Part shown: in pieces, positions 1-5,815 of the stretch
Position numbering within the stretch: position 1 is the first letter of the stretch
How the letters are laid out: each line of letters opens with the position of its first letter
Assembly: GCA_021154515.1 (NCBI GenBank)
Contig: JAJKIL010000184.1
Location: 1-5,815 of the forward strand
From: Niastella sp.
GTDB taxonomy: Bacteria > Bacteroidota > Bacteroidia > Chitinophagales > Chitinophagaceae
Reading direction: 5' to 3'
Length of the DNA stretch: 5,815 nucleotides
Notes under the pieces: model-generated
What the model saw: only the letters and a program-made list of their open reading frames with translations
Database searches by the model: none
What the model was told of the DNA's origin: nothing
Position numbers and translations under genes: made by a program

Positions 1-45
1 ACAAAGAAGAGTTATTATTTTACCAACCAAATCCCCAGATCACTT

Positions 46-522
46 ATGATTGATGCTATCAGCAATACCGTAACGCTCCGCTTCCTCGCCGAGCCGTCAG
101 ACGTCAACTTCGGAGGGAAAGTACATGGAGGGGCTGTCATGAAATGGATTGACCAGGCAGGTTATGCCTGTGCCGCCAACTGGAGCGGACAATATTGTGT
201 GACAGTATACGTGGGTGGTATCCGTTTCTTCAAACCCATCTCTATCGGCGATATGGTGGAAATTACAGCTACCGTTATTTTTACCGGTAACACCAGCATG
301 CACATCGCTATTAATGTGCAGGCAGGTAATCCGCGTCATAAAGAAAGGGTAAAGACCACCCATTGTGTGATGGTATTTGCGGCAGTGGATGATAATGGCA
401 AAACAGTATCTGTTCCTAAATGGGTTCCTGAAACACCCGCGGCTATTGATATGGAGAATTATGCCAAAAAGTTAATGGCACTGAGACAGAATATTGAAGA
501 TGAAATGAAACCACACATGTAA
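46..522 (+). CDS. Acyl-CoA thioesterase, single hotdog domain (YciA/ACOT-like)
   Basis: This 158-residue protein is a cytoplasmic hotdog-fold thioesterase expected to hydrolyse acyl-CoA to free acid and CoA. The hotdog core runs from about residue 8 to 125. The diagnostic stretch is FGGKVHGGAVMKWID (residues 22-36): HGG at 27-29 begins the central helix, and D36 aligns with the catalytic Asp of YciA-type enzymes. A second typical stretch, around residues 54-70, has the pattern VGGIRFFKPISIGD, the strand and turn that follow the helix. The length is normal for a single-domain member, which would assemble as dimers or hexamers. The charged tail (residues 133-158) is probably helical. ATG at 46 is chosen because the family similarity begins a few residues later; the frame is open back to base 1, so a longer N-terminus cannot be strictly excluded. 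No Shine-Dalgarno is seen, as is usual in Bacteroidota. The gene converges on the lipoprotein gene downstream. The family is secure; chain-length preference is unknown. Confidence 0.93.
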   Translation: MIDAISNTVTLRFLAEPSDVNFGGKVHGGAVMKWIDQAGYACAANWSGQYCVTVYVGGIRFFKPISIGDMVEITATVIFTGNTSMHIAINVQAGNPRHKERVKTTHCVMVFAAVDDNGKTVSVPKWVPETPAAIDMENYAKKLMALRQNIEDEMKPHM

Positions 523-536
523 GCGTGGTTTCATTT
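503..536. terminator. Hairpin at convergent gene junction, possible bidirectional terminator
   Basis: AAATGAAACCAC (503-514) and GTGGTTTCATTT (525-536) are perfect 12-bp inverted repeats around a 10-base loop. The left arm lies inside the last codons of the thioesterase gene, and the loop holds its stop codon. In either direction the 3' arm ends in TTTCATTT, giving a partly U-rich end but no long uninterrupted U tract. The only other gene end nearby is the minus-strand lipoprotein stop at 556-558, so the element is well placed to end transcripts from both sides. The inverted repeat is seen directly; the terminator role is inferred. Confidence 0.6.
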
Positions 537-555
537 ACCCCCACAGCAAGCACCC

Positions 556-1398
556 TTATTGCATATCATAGATCGCGAAGGTGCTTACAAAAGCAGGCGG
601 GGTTGTTGTAGTAGTAGCTACGTTAACGATCTTGTATTTACCGCCGCTTGTGGCTGTAGTACTAAAAAGTGACTGAGGAAGTATTCTGCCATAGGCTGAA
701 CTGGCGGTTGCTCTTAGATCTCCAATCAGTAAGGTATCTGTTGCGGCATCATAGGCTCTTATGTATAGCGCTTGTGAGGAAGTTTGAGATTGATCTGAAG
801 AGGATGTCCATCCGGGAGGCCTTTTAGGATAACGCGACTTGAGAAAATCAACAGGATCGCTTAGTTCACCAAACGGTACATTTCTTAACACAATGGGCAA
901 TGTATCGAATTTTTGGGCTGAGGAGGAGATAAACAGCGGAGCAAAGAAACGGAAATTCACCTTTCGGCCCACCCCTCCTATCTTAACATTATTCAATAAT
1001 TGAAACCGGTTACTGTCAATCGACACACTGGAAGTCTCCTTGGAATTATAGAATTTTGCGTAGTTAAGCGCATCGACAATAAAGATGGTAAAATCATTGT
1101 TACGCGAAGGCACAAATGTAGTGTCGAGCAACAAAGAATCCGATGACTTCCTTTTTATTTGCAGGGTCATTTCTTTATCTGATAATAATATTCTGTGATT
1201 CAGACTATTGCCGGAAAGCAAAGAATCTACGTTAACTCCATCTAACGTTACAGTTACCGTGGGAGCCTTTGCCACTAACCTGTAATTGACAGAGATATTA
1301 CCGTATGCGTAATTTTCAACAGGCGTGCCGTTATCTTTCCGGCAAGCGAAGGTGAATAAACCTAAAGCGATCAGATAAAGAAAATAACTTTTTTGCAT
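556..1398 (-). CDS. Predicted lipoprotein, DUF4397-like (tentative)
   Basis: This 280-residue protein begins with a lipoprotein signal peptide: Lys3, a hydrophobic stretch (residues 5-18), then FTFAC with the lipid cysteine at C19. The following residues, RKDN, are charged and include Lys-Asp, reminiscent of the lipoprotein export signal that sends Bacteroidota lipoproteins to the cell surface. The mature part is beta-rich with no transmembrane segment. The first part (about 33-118) alternates short strands, including TVTVTLDGVNV and DFTIFIVDAL, in a pattern like DUF4397 beta-sandwich domains. The second part (about 132-280) carries a Ser-rich loop (198-208) and ends in strands around LYIRAYDAATDTLLI. 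No catalytic motif is recognised, and the DUF4397 link is judged by eye and weak. It is the last gene of the minus-strand block, 87 bases after the beta-helix lipoprotein gene and behind a hairpin. A Thr5 run (262-266) comes from repeated ACT/ACA codons. The ATG is fixed by the signal peptide. Confidence 0.8.
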   Translation of the reverse strand: MQKSYFLYLIALGLFTFACRKDNGTPVENYAYGNISVNYRLVAKAPTVTVTLDGVNVDSLLSGNSLNHRILLSDKEMTLQIKRKSSDSLLLDTTFVPSRNNDFTIFIVDALNYAKFYNSKETSSVSIDSNRFQLLNNVKIGGVGRKVNFRFFAPLFISSSAQKFDTLPIVLRNVPFGELSDPVDFLKSRYPKRPPGWTSSSDQSQTSSQALYIRAYDAATDTLLIGDLRATASSAYGRILPQSLFSTTATSGGKYKIVNVATTTTTPPAFVSTFAIYDMQ

Positions 1399-1421
1399 GA
1401 AATGTTTGTTTTATTAAAAGA

Positions 1422-1451
1422 GGTTAATGGATACCGCAGTATCCATTAACC
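1422..1451 (-). terminator. Intrinsic terminator-like hairpin after the beta-helix lipoprotein gene
   Basis: On the minus strand GGTTAATGGATAC and GTATCCATTAACC form a perfect 13-bp stem with a four-base loop (TGCG), followed at once by TCTTTTAAT, a short U-rich tail. On the plus strand the stem is followed by A-rich sequence instead, so it points in the direction of the lipoprotein genes. It starts 34 bases after the stop codon of the 477-residue gene and ends 23 bases before the start codon of the next gene. The stem is long but A/T-rich and the U tract is short, so it may end transcription only partly, or act as a 3' stabilising hairpin on a processed message. Confidence 0.7.
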
Positions 1452-1485
1452 AATGATAAAATTGACTATCGAAAGCTTACATTAA

Positions 1486-2919
1486 TTAATATCTTACCCA
1501 GCCACCGAAGTCTAAACCGAGTGCCCAGTTTTCAGTTCCGAAAGCACCGATGTAATCAACCTGAGTGAAAGAGAAAGCATTGCAACCATCTGTAAAGCAA
1601 CCAGCCCATGTAGCGCCCAATGCAGGAGAACCTTCCTGTGGTAAAGCAAAGTCAGCCTGAGTGCGGTCGAACGGAGCGTTTAACAGGATGTCAGCATTAG
1701 GATCAGCACCAGTGAAACCGTGGTTAGAAGCATCTGGTGTCCATGTGCCAGCAGGAGATTCTGTCTTGAATGGTTCGTCATATGCATGAACCAGGTTGTT
1801 CTGGAAGCAGGAAGTACCGGCAGCCAGCGCACCCTGAGTAGCAGCACCGTCAAGAGATACACCCCATTTCCAACCCATGTAGATAGAGTTAGCCAGACGG
1901 AAAGCGGAGTTTCTTCTGAGGTGAGCAGCTCTTCCATAAAACCCTGTACCAGAAGGCGCCATATTGGTGTTATGAGCCAAAGTGCTGTTTTCCTGGCCAA
2001 TCAGGGTCAGGTTAGAGATCTGTGGAGTTGTTTGAGGAGTGGCTGTAGATCCGGCAGCATCGTTATCAGACTCCTGACCGTTAGACGCACTGAAATCAGC
2101 ACGGGTAGGATCAGAGATACCCATAGCAAACTGGATGTGACCTGAAAAACCGAAATCAGTATCGAACATATCGTCCAGCGGATCGATGGCCAGCAAGTGA
2201 GTAGCATTTACTGTACCGCCAAACCACTCGAACGCATCGTCGTTTGATTTGTATGATTCGATATAATCCAGGATGGTTCCGCTACCTACGCCACCCAGGG
2301 TAAGACCATTGATCTCATTGTTGGGGCTTAAAGCGTAACCAGCATACTCGATACGTACATAACGCAGGATACCTGAGTTATCATTACAATCAGTACCACC
2401 ATAGTGTGCATCAGCAGGTGGGTTGTCAGGAATACCTTCGATCTGGGGGTTATCTTTGTTCACAGGTGCTTTACCCAATAAAATTACCCCAGCCCAGTCT
2501 CCTGATTGAGGAGCGCTGTCCCAACGGTAAGAGGTGAACACGATTGGACATTCTGGATTTCCATCGGCGATCAGCTTTGAACCGCGGGTGATAACAAGGC
2601 CACCACCAGGTTGGCCGTTTGCACCTGGATCTCCTTCAATACGGGCACCGGCCTGAATGGTCAACGTAGCATTATTAGATACATATACCAGCCCGCTTAA
2701 ATGGATCTCTTTAGCACTGCTCAGGTACAGATCAGAAGTAATTACACCAGTAAGCGTAGTGTCGCCTGCGCTTCCGGGCGTAGGTCCGCATTCAGCCAGG
2801 ATACCAGCTGATAATTTTGGATCTACATCTTTGTTGATGCCTTTTTTACAGGCATACAATCCCAGCGTAGTAGCCGCAGCCACTGTCATTGCGCTTAAAA
2901 GGATCTTGTTCCGTTTCAT
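1486..2919 (-). CDS. Secreted lipoprotein with predicted parallel beta-helix, partner of the TonB-dependent receptor
   Basis: This 477-residue protein has a clear lipoprotein signal: basic MKRNK, a hydrophobic stretch (6-20), and LYAC with the lipid cysteine at C24, followed by KKG. It should be anchored in the outer membrane, facing the periplasm or the cell surface. From about residue 57 it shows repeated short strands of the right-handed beta-helix style (VSNNATLTIQAGARIEG, then GLVITRGSKLIADG and CPIVFTS). Later rungs include ILRYVRIEYAGY (184-195), INGLTLGGVGSGTILDYIESY (203-223) and a stretch around 301-355. Acidic clusters occur at DDAFEWFGG (227-235), DPLDDMFDTDFG (246-257) and around 279-290. 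Six cysteines besides C24 (44, 124, 178, 371, 441, 446) could form disulfides. No polysaccharide-lyase or hydrolase catalytic signature and no type IX secretion C-terminal domain is recognised. It lies 72 bases after the receptor gene. Codon choice strongly favours GCT, GGT, AAC, TTC and TCT, suggesting high expression. The gene and its lipoprotein nature are secure; the fold is likely; the ligand is unknown. Confidence 0.85.
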   Translation of the reverse strand: MKRNKILLSAMTVAAATTLGLYACKKGINKDVDPKLSAGILAECGPTPGSAGDTTLTGVITSDLYLSSAKEIHLSGLVYVSNNATLTIQAGARIEGDPGANGQPGGGLVITRGSKLIADGNPECPIVFTSYRWDSAPQSGDWAGVILLGKAPVNKDNPQIEGIPDNPPADAHYGGTDCNDNSGILRYVRIEYAGYALSPNNEINGLTLGGVGSGTILDYIESYKSNDDAFEWFGGTVNATHLLAIDPLDDMFDTDFGFSGHIQFAMGISDPTRADFSASNGQESDNDAAGSTATPQTTPQISNLTLIGQENSTLAHNTNMAPSGTGFYGRAAHLRRNSAFRLANSIYMGWKWGVSLDGAATQGALAAGTSCFQNNLVHAYDEPFKTESPAGTWTPDASNHGFTGADPNADILLNAPFDRTQADFALPQEGSPALGATWAGCFTDGCNAFSFTQVDYIGAFGTENWALGLDFGGWVRY

Positions 2920-2920
2920 G

Positions 2921-2960
2921 GTTTAATGATTGTGTTTAATGTTTACTGATTGTGTTTAAT
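2921..2960 (-). repeat. 20-bp tandem repeat in the leader of the beta-helix lipoprotein gene
   Basis: Two adjacent 20-base units, GTTTAATGATTGTGTTTAAT (2921-2940) and the same with C at the sixth position (2941-2960), match at 19 of 20 bases. One base separates the repeat from the start codon at 2919. Within it the heptamer GTTTAAT (GTTTACT once) recurs at 2921, 2934, 2941 and 2954, so in the mRNA sense the leader reads as a series of ATTAAAC blocks. It replaces any Shine-Dalgarno sequence. The leader is A-rich and looks poorly structured, which in Bacteroidota favours translation initiation. The repeat is observed directly; a role in translation or regulator binding is inference. Confidence 0.85.
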
Positions 2961-2973
2961 TTATGTTCTAAAT

Positions 2974-2985
2974 ATTACCGGTAAT
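2974..2985. promoter_or_regulatory. 12-bp perfect palindrome between receptor and lipoprotein genes
   Basis: ATTACCGGTAAT is its own reverse complement. It lies 6 bases beyond the receptor stop codon and 54 bases before the lipoprotein start codon. AAAT (2970-2973) and ATTT (2987-2990) extend the symmetry with a single-base bulge. It could be an operator for a dimeric regulator or a small RNA hairpin at the end of the receptor message. No convincing Bacteroidota promoter (TTTG with TAnnTTTG) is seen beside it. Caution: the ten-base core TTACCGGTAA also occurs at 281-290 inside the thioesterase gene, so chance occurrence is possible. Confidence 0.35.
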
Positions 2986-2991
2986 CATTTA

Positions 2992-5815
2992 TTAAAAAGT
3001 GTAACTCAATACAATTCCAGCAGTGCGCCCGGGCGATAACTTTTGGATCAGCAGGTCATGCTTCTGATACAGCAGATATTTATTGGAATAATCACCATTT
3101 TGTGCACGGGCATCCTCTTCTGTTGTTTTACCACGGTTCGCATAAATAAGATTGCTTTCCTGCAACAGGTTGCTTAAATTGAGCTTTACCTCGGCACGTT
3201 GTTTCAAAAAGCGGGCAGCGATCTGTGCATCCAGCGAGCGCATAGGTTTTTCAAATTGTGAGTTAACGACATCCTGCTCATAGATCACCATCCGGTTTGA
3301 TATGGTGTTGTAACTGATACTGATGTGTAGCAATTTATCGTTGTAATACAAACCGGCATTGCCCACATAATTACTTTGTCCCATCAATGGTCGTTTTTCT
3401 TCTTTGCCAATGATCTGCTCTGGCACCACTTTATCACCTTCTATGCGGTTGGTAGTTTCCTGCATAGGCGTTACCTTGCTGTTCAACGCGGTGAAATTGC
3501 CATAGATAGTCAGGTTCCTGATAACAGGTACATCGATAAATGCCAGGGTTTTGCGCACTTCCACTTCTATACCATAGTTATGGCTTTTATAGTTATTGCG
3601 CAGGGTGTAAACGCTATTCGATGCCATCTTATAGATCTCCATGGGGTACTTTATATCTTTATAAAAGAACGAACCCGAAACAATTTCACCAGCGCCCGGG
3701 TACCATTCCAATCTTACATCATAATTGTTCAGGGTGGTTGAATGCAGCAGGTCGGCGCTGTAAGTACCTCCTAATTCAAAATCGTATTCTCTGAAATAAG
3801 CCATTTCCCTCAGATCCGGCCTGATGATGCTTTTTGAATAGGCAGCGCGGACATTCATGCGTGGCGTAACGTTGTAAGTAAGGTTGGCCGAAGGGAATAA
3901 CTTCCAGTTCTTTTCCCGGTTGTACAACGCGCTGAAATCATTGATGCCACTGCCCCTGCTATCTTTAATATTTTGTATAATGGCGTCCAGCGTTTGGTTG
4001 GATTTGTTCATATCAAAATATTCAGCCCTTACGCCCCATACCAACCTCCATTTACTGGCAATCCGGTTGTCGAACATGCCATAAAAAGCATGTAAAGAAG
4101 CAGTGCGGTTATAATCATCGCCATAATCTGGAATAAAATTTTTACCACCTCCATATTCAGGGGAGAACAAATTTGGCAAAGAAGGATAAGATTTTATAAC
4201 ACTCCCATCTACCTGATCGCCTAAAAGCGCCACATAAAAGTTCCGGTCCTTTTTCCAGCCGGCATATCCCGCTTTAAAAATATTATTTGTTATCCCAAGG
4301 GTAAAAGGCGCCGAGGCATTTACATCCCAACTCAGGTTCTTCTCTTCTGCTTTTGTGTACATCCGCAGCATGCCTGTGTTTACCAACTCCGGAGAATACT
4401 GCGTTACTGTAAAATCATTGTGTGGTAATTCAAAACTATCCGGCACCGTTTTCCACAGCGCAACGTGATTATCTGGCCGCTCCCTTTTTACATAGGTATA
4501 ATTACCTGACCAGTTTATTTTAATGCCTTTTTCGCCAATAGCATGTTCCCCTCTTAACTGGCTTTGCCATAAACCGGTTTGCTGTACTTTTTCTATCAAG
4601 GCCCGGCTGTTACCACCCAAATTTACATGCGTACCACTTCCAAAATTTGTCTGCTCATCCAACAGTGTTGTAAACAAATTCTGCCAGCTTATTTTATGCT
4701 TTTTGGTAGTATAGCCAATAGCCAGCACACCACCCATATTGGTTGCAAACACATCCTGGTTTGCACGCAGGTAATAATCTGTACTATCAGCATTAGAGAG
4801 GTTTTCAAATCCAAATCGTTGGGTAACCAGGCCGTTTATGGTTTGCGTATTCCGGTAGCTGAGCGAAGCCAGTACCCCTATTCTTCGATCGGCCAGCTTA
4901 CCTGTTTTGAATACATGACCTACCGATACCTGGTAGTTTTGTGAAGGCCTTGCTTTGTAATAATACGGCTGCCAGTTATTGGTAAGCACGGCATTATCTT
5001 TATTGGCATCTTTATATGCTCTTATATCAGCCAGGCTGTTCCAGTCTTTTTTACCATATAAATACCGGTGTGAAGCGTAATTGCCCCAGTAGCCCTTATT
5101 ACCATCCCGCTCAAAGGTGAGCATATCTTTACCGGAAGTCTGGTCGTTTATAGAAGTACCAGCCGTAAGGGTAATAAAATTTTCAGAAGGGATACTTTTA
5201 GTCTCCACCATTACCAGGCCGCCACCAAATTCCGCACTCATATCAGGGGTTATCGACTTGGCCACTACAATATTGTCCACCATATTGGAAGGAATGATAT
5301 CAAAGGAGAACTGTTTACGGTTCAATTCGGTACTGGGCATTACCTGGCCATTCAGCAAAGCCTGGTTATACCGCTCGCTCAATCCGCGTACTACCACATA
5401 TTTATTGTCTACCGACGACACGCCGCTTATCCGCCGGATGGACTCGCCAAGATTTTTATCCGGGGTAAGGCTGATCTGTTCTGCACTAATACCATCCCCA
5501 ATGGAAGCACTGTTCTTTTGGCGTGAATATAAAGAGGCTACGGTTTCTTTACGGGCAGTGGTAGCTGTTACTACTACGCCAGCCAGTTGTCCTTTTTGCC
5601 GTTTAAGCGTTACATTCAAATCAAAGAGCTGATTTTCTTTTACCTCTATATCAGTAACATTTTTTGATTCGTACCCTGCTGAACTTACCGCAACTACATA
5701 TCGCCCTTTTGGCACACTAATGGTAAATACGCCACTAACGTTGCTAGTAGTAACTGCATCACTGACCTTAATATTGACGCCAACTACGGGATCACCGTTC
5801 TCTCCATCGATTATC
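2992..5815 (-). CDS. TonB-dependent outer-membrane receptor with carboxypeptidase-regulatory-like N-domain (5' end outside window)
   Basis: The frame is open to the window edge, giving 940 visible residues; the signal peptide and the start of the first domain are missing. The visible N-terminus (about 1-75) is a CarboxypepD_reg-like beta domain with GENGDPVVGVNIKV, then VSGVFTISVPKGRYVVAVSSAGY. A short linker leads to the plug (about 80-208), which contains TPDKNLGESIRRISGVSSVD, VVVRGLSERYN (140-150), LNGQ, and FDIIPSNMVDNIVVAKS followed by TPDMSAEFGGG. The rest is a beta-barrel of aromatic-rich alternating strands ending in SYTF, the usual terminal Phe needed for outer-membrane assembly. The role is TonB/ExbBD-powered import of a ligand too large or scarce for porins. 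The plug signature differs from SusC and no susD follows, so glycan uptake is not implied; siderophores, metal complexes, peptides or other ligands are all possible. Its downstream neighbour is the beta-helix lipoprotein gene, probably its partner. A GTG at 5713-5715 is internal to the first domain and not the start. Confidence 0.95.
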   Translation of the reverse strand, partial: IIDGENGDPVVGVNIKVSDAVTTSNVSGVFTISVPKGRYVVAVSSAGYESKNVTDIEVKENQLFDLNVTLKRQKGQLAGVVVTATTARKETVASLYSRQKNSASIGDGISAEQISLTPDKNLGESIRRISGVSSVDNKYVVVRGLSERYNQALLNGQVMPSTELNRKQFSFDIIPSNMVDNIVVAKSITPDMSAEFGGGLVMVETKSIPSENFITLTAGTSINDQTSGKDMLTFERDGNKGYWGNYASHRYLYGKKDWNSLADIRAYKDANKDNAVLTNNWQPYYYKARPSQNYQVSVGHVFKTGKLADRRIGVLASLSYRNTQTINGLVTQRFGFENLSNADSTDYYLRANQDVFATNMGGVLAIGYTTKKHKISWQNLFTTLLDEQTNFGSGTHVNLGGNSRALIEKVQQTGLWQSQLRGEHAIGEKGIKINWSGNYTYVKRERPDNHVALWKTVPDSFELPHNDFTVTQYSPELVNTGMLRMYTKAEEKNLSWDVNASAPFTLGITNNIFKAGYAGWKKDRNFYVALLGDQVDGSVIKSYPSLPNLFSPEYGGGKNFIPDYGDDYNRTASLHAFYGMFDNRIASKWRLVWGVRAEYFDMNKSNQTLDAIIQNIKDSRGSGINDFSALYNREKNWKLFPSANLTYNVTPRMNVRAAYSKSIIRPDLREMAYFREYDFELGGTYSADLLHSTTLNNYDVRLEWYPGAGEIVSGSFFYKDIKYPMEIYKMASNSVYTLRNNYKSHNYGIEVEVRKTLAFIDVPVIRNLTIYGNFTALNSKVTPMQETTNRIEGDKVVPEQIIGKEEKRPLMGQSNYVGNAGLYYNDKLLHISISYNTISNRMVIYEQDVVNSQFEKPMRSLDAQIAARFLKQRAEVKLNLSNLLQESNLIYANRGKTTEEDARAQNGDYSNKYLLYQKHDLLIQKLSPGRTAGIVLSYTF

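Noticed and set aside
1..45. In-frame N-terminal extension of the thioesterase upstream of ATG 46
   Set aside because: No stop separates it, but there is no ATG in this stretch and known thioesterases of this type begin close to residue 1 of the called protein. The stretch is more likely leader sequence.
601..615. Thr-codon microsatellite (ACT/ACA/ACC) as a phase-variation tract in the third gene
   Set aside because: It is only five codons, imperfect, and in trinucleotide units, so length changes would not shift the frame.
1399..1485. Promoter for the third gene, with TATCATTG as a -7 element
   Set aside because: It departs from TAnnTTTG at one key base and no TTTG element lies at the right distance upstream; support is too weak to list.
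1486..1560. Type IX secretion C-terminal sorting domain on the 477-residue protein
   Set aside because: The C-terminus ends in LGLDFGGWVRY and lacks the conserved glycine and terminal basic motif of that domain, and the protein already has a lipobox.
1720..2145. Plus-strand open frame of 141 codons opposite the beta-helix gene
   Set aside because: It arises from the biased codon use of the minus-strand gene; the translation is rich in Ser, Arg and Cys and shows no domain.
1486..2919. SusD-type glycan-binding lipoprotein
   Set aside because: The protein has beta-helix-like strand repeats instead of the helical TPR-like pattern of SusD, and none of the SusD sequence landmarks.
5117..5632. Plus-strand open frame of 171 codons opposite the receptor plug
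   Set aside because: It is antisense to a strongly conserved coding region, its translation resembles no family, and it has no signal peptide or leader of its own.
5713..5715. GTG as the start codon of the receptor gene
   Set aside because: The same frame stays open for 33 more codons to the window edge and these encode the expected first strands of the carboxypeptidase-regulatory-like domain; there would also be no signal peptide from this GTG.

Overview
The window looks like a chromosomal segment from a Bacteroidota bacterium, most likely a Chitinophagaceae-type soil or environmental organism. This rests on protein style rather than any marker gene. It holds a TonB-dependent receptor with an N-terminal carboxypeptidase-regulatory-like domain, two Bacteroidota-type lipoproteins with positively charged residues right after the lipid cysteine, A/T-rich leaders without Shine-Dalgarno sequences, and a hotdog thioesterase.

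Layout. On the plus strand, 46-522 encodes a complete acyl-CoA thioesterase. It converges on a three-gene block read on the minus strand. In transcription order that block is: a TonB-dependent outer-membrane receptor (5815 to 2992, its 5' end cut off by the window edge); a 477-residue secreted lipoprotein predicted to fold as a parallel beta-helix (2919 to 1486); and a 280-residue lipoprotein that weakly resembles DUF4397 proteins (1398 to 556). The intergenic gaps are 72, 87 and 33 bases, so there is no large empty stretch. The gaps hold visible structure: a 12-bp perfect palindrome and a 20-bp tandem duplication before the beta-helix gene, a 13-bp-stem terminator-like hairpin after it, and a 12-bp-stem hairpin straddling the thioesterase stop codon at the convergent junction.

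How the genes may work together. The receptor would bring a ligand across the outer membrane using TonB/proton-motive-force energy. The beta-helix lipoprotein, whose codon use looks like that of a strongly expressed gene, sits where a SusD- or HmuY-like surface partner would sit, but it resembles neither. The third lipoprotein follows a terminator-like hairpin and may be made at a lower level. The ligand cannot be read from the sequence. The thioesterase is a housekeeping acyl-CoA enzyme on the opposite strand and has no evident link to the block. The most interesting item is this receptor plus beta-helix-lipoprotein pair, a plausible non-SusCD uptake or surface-binding system.
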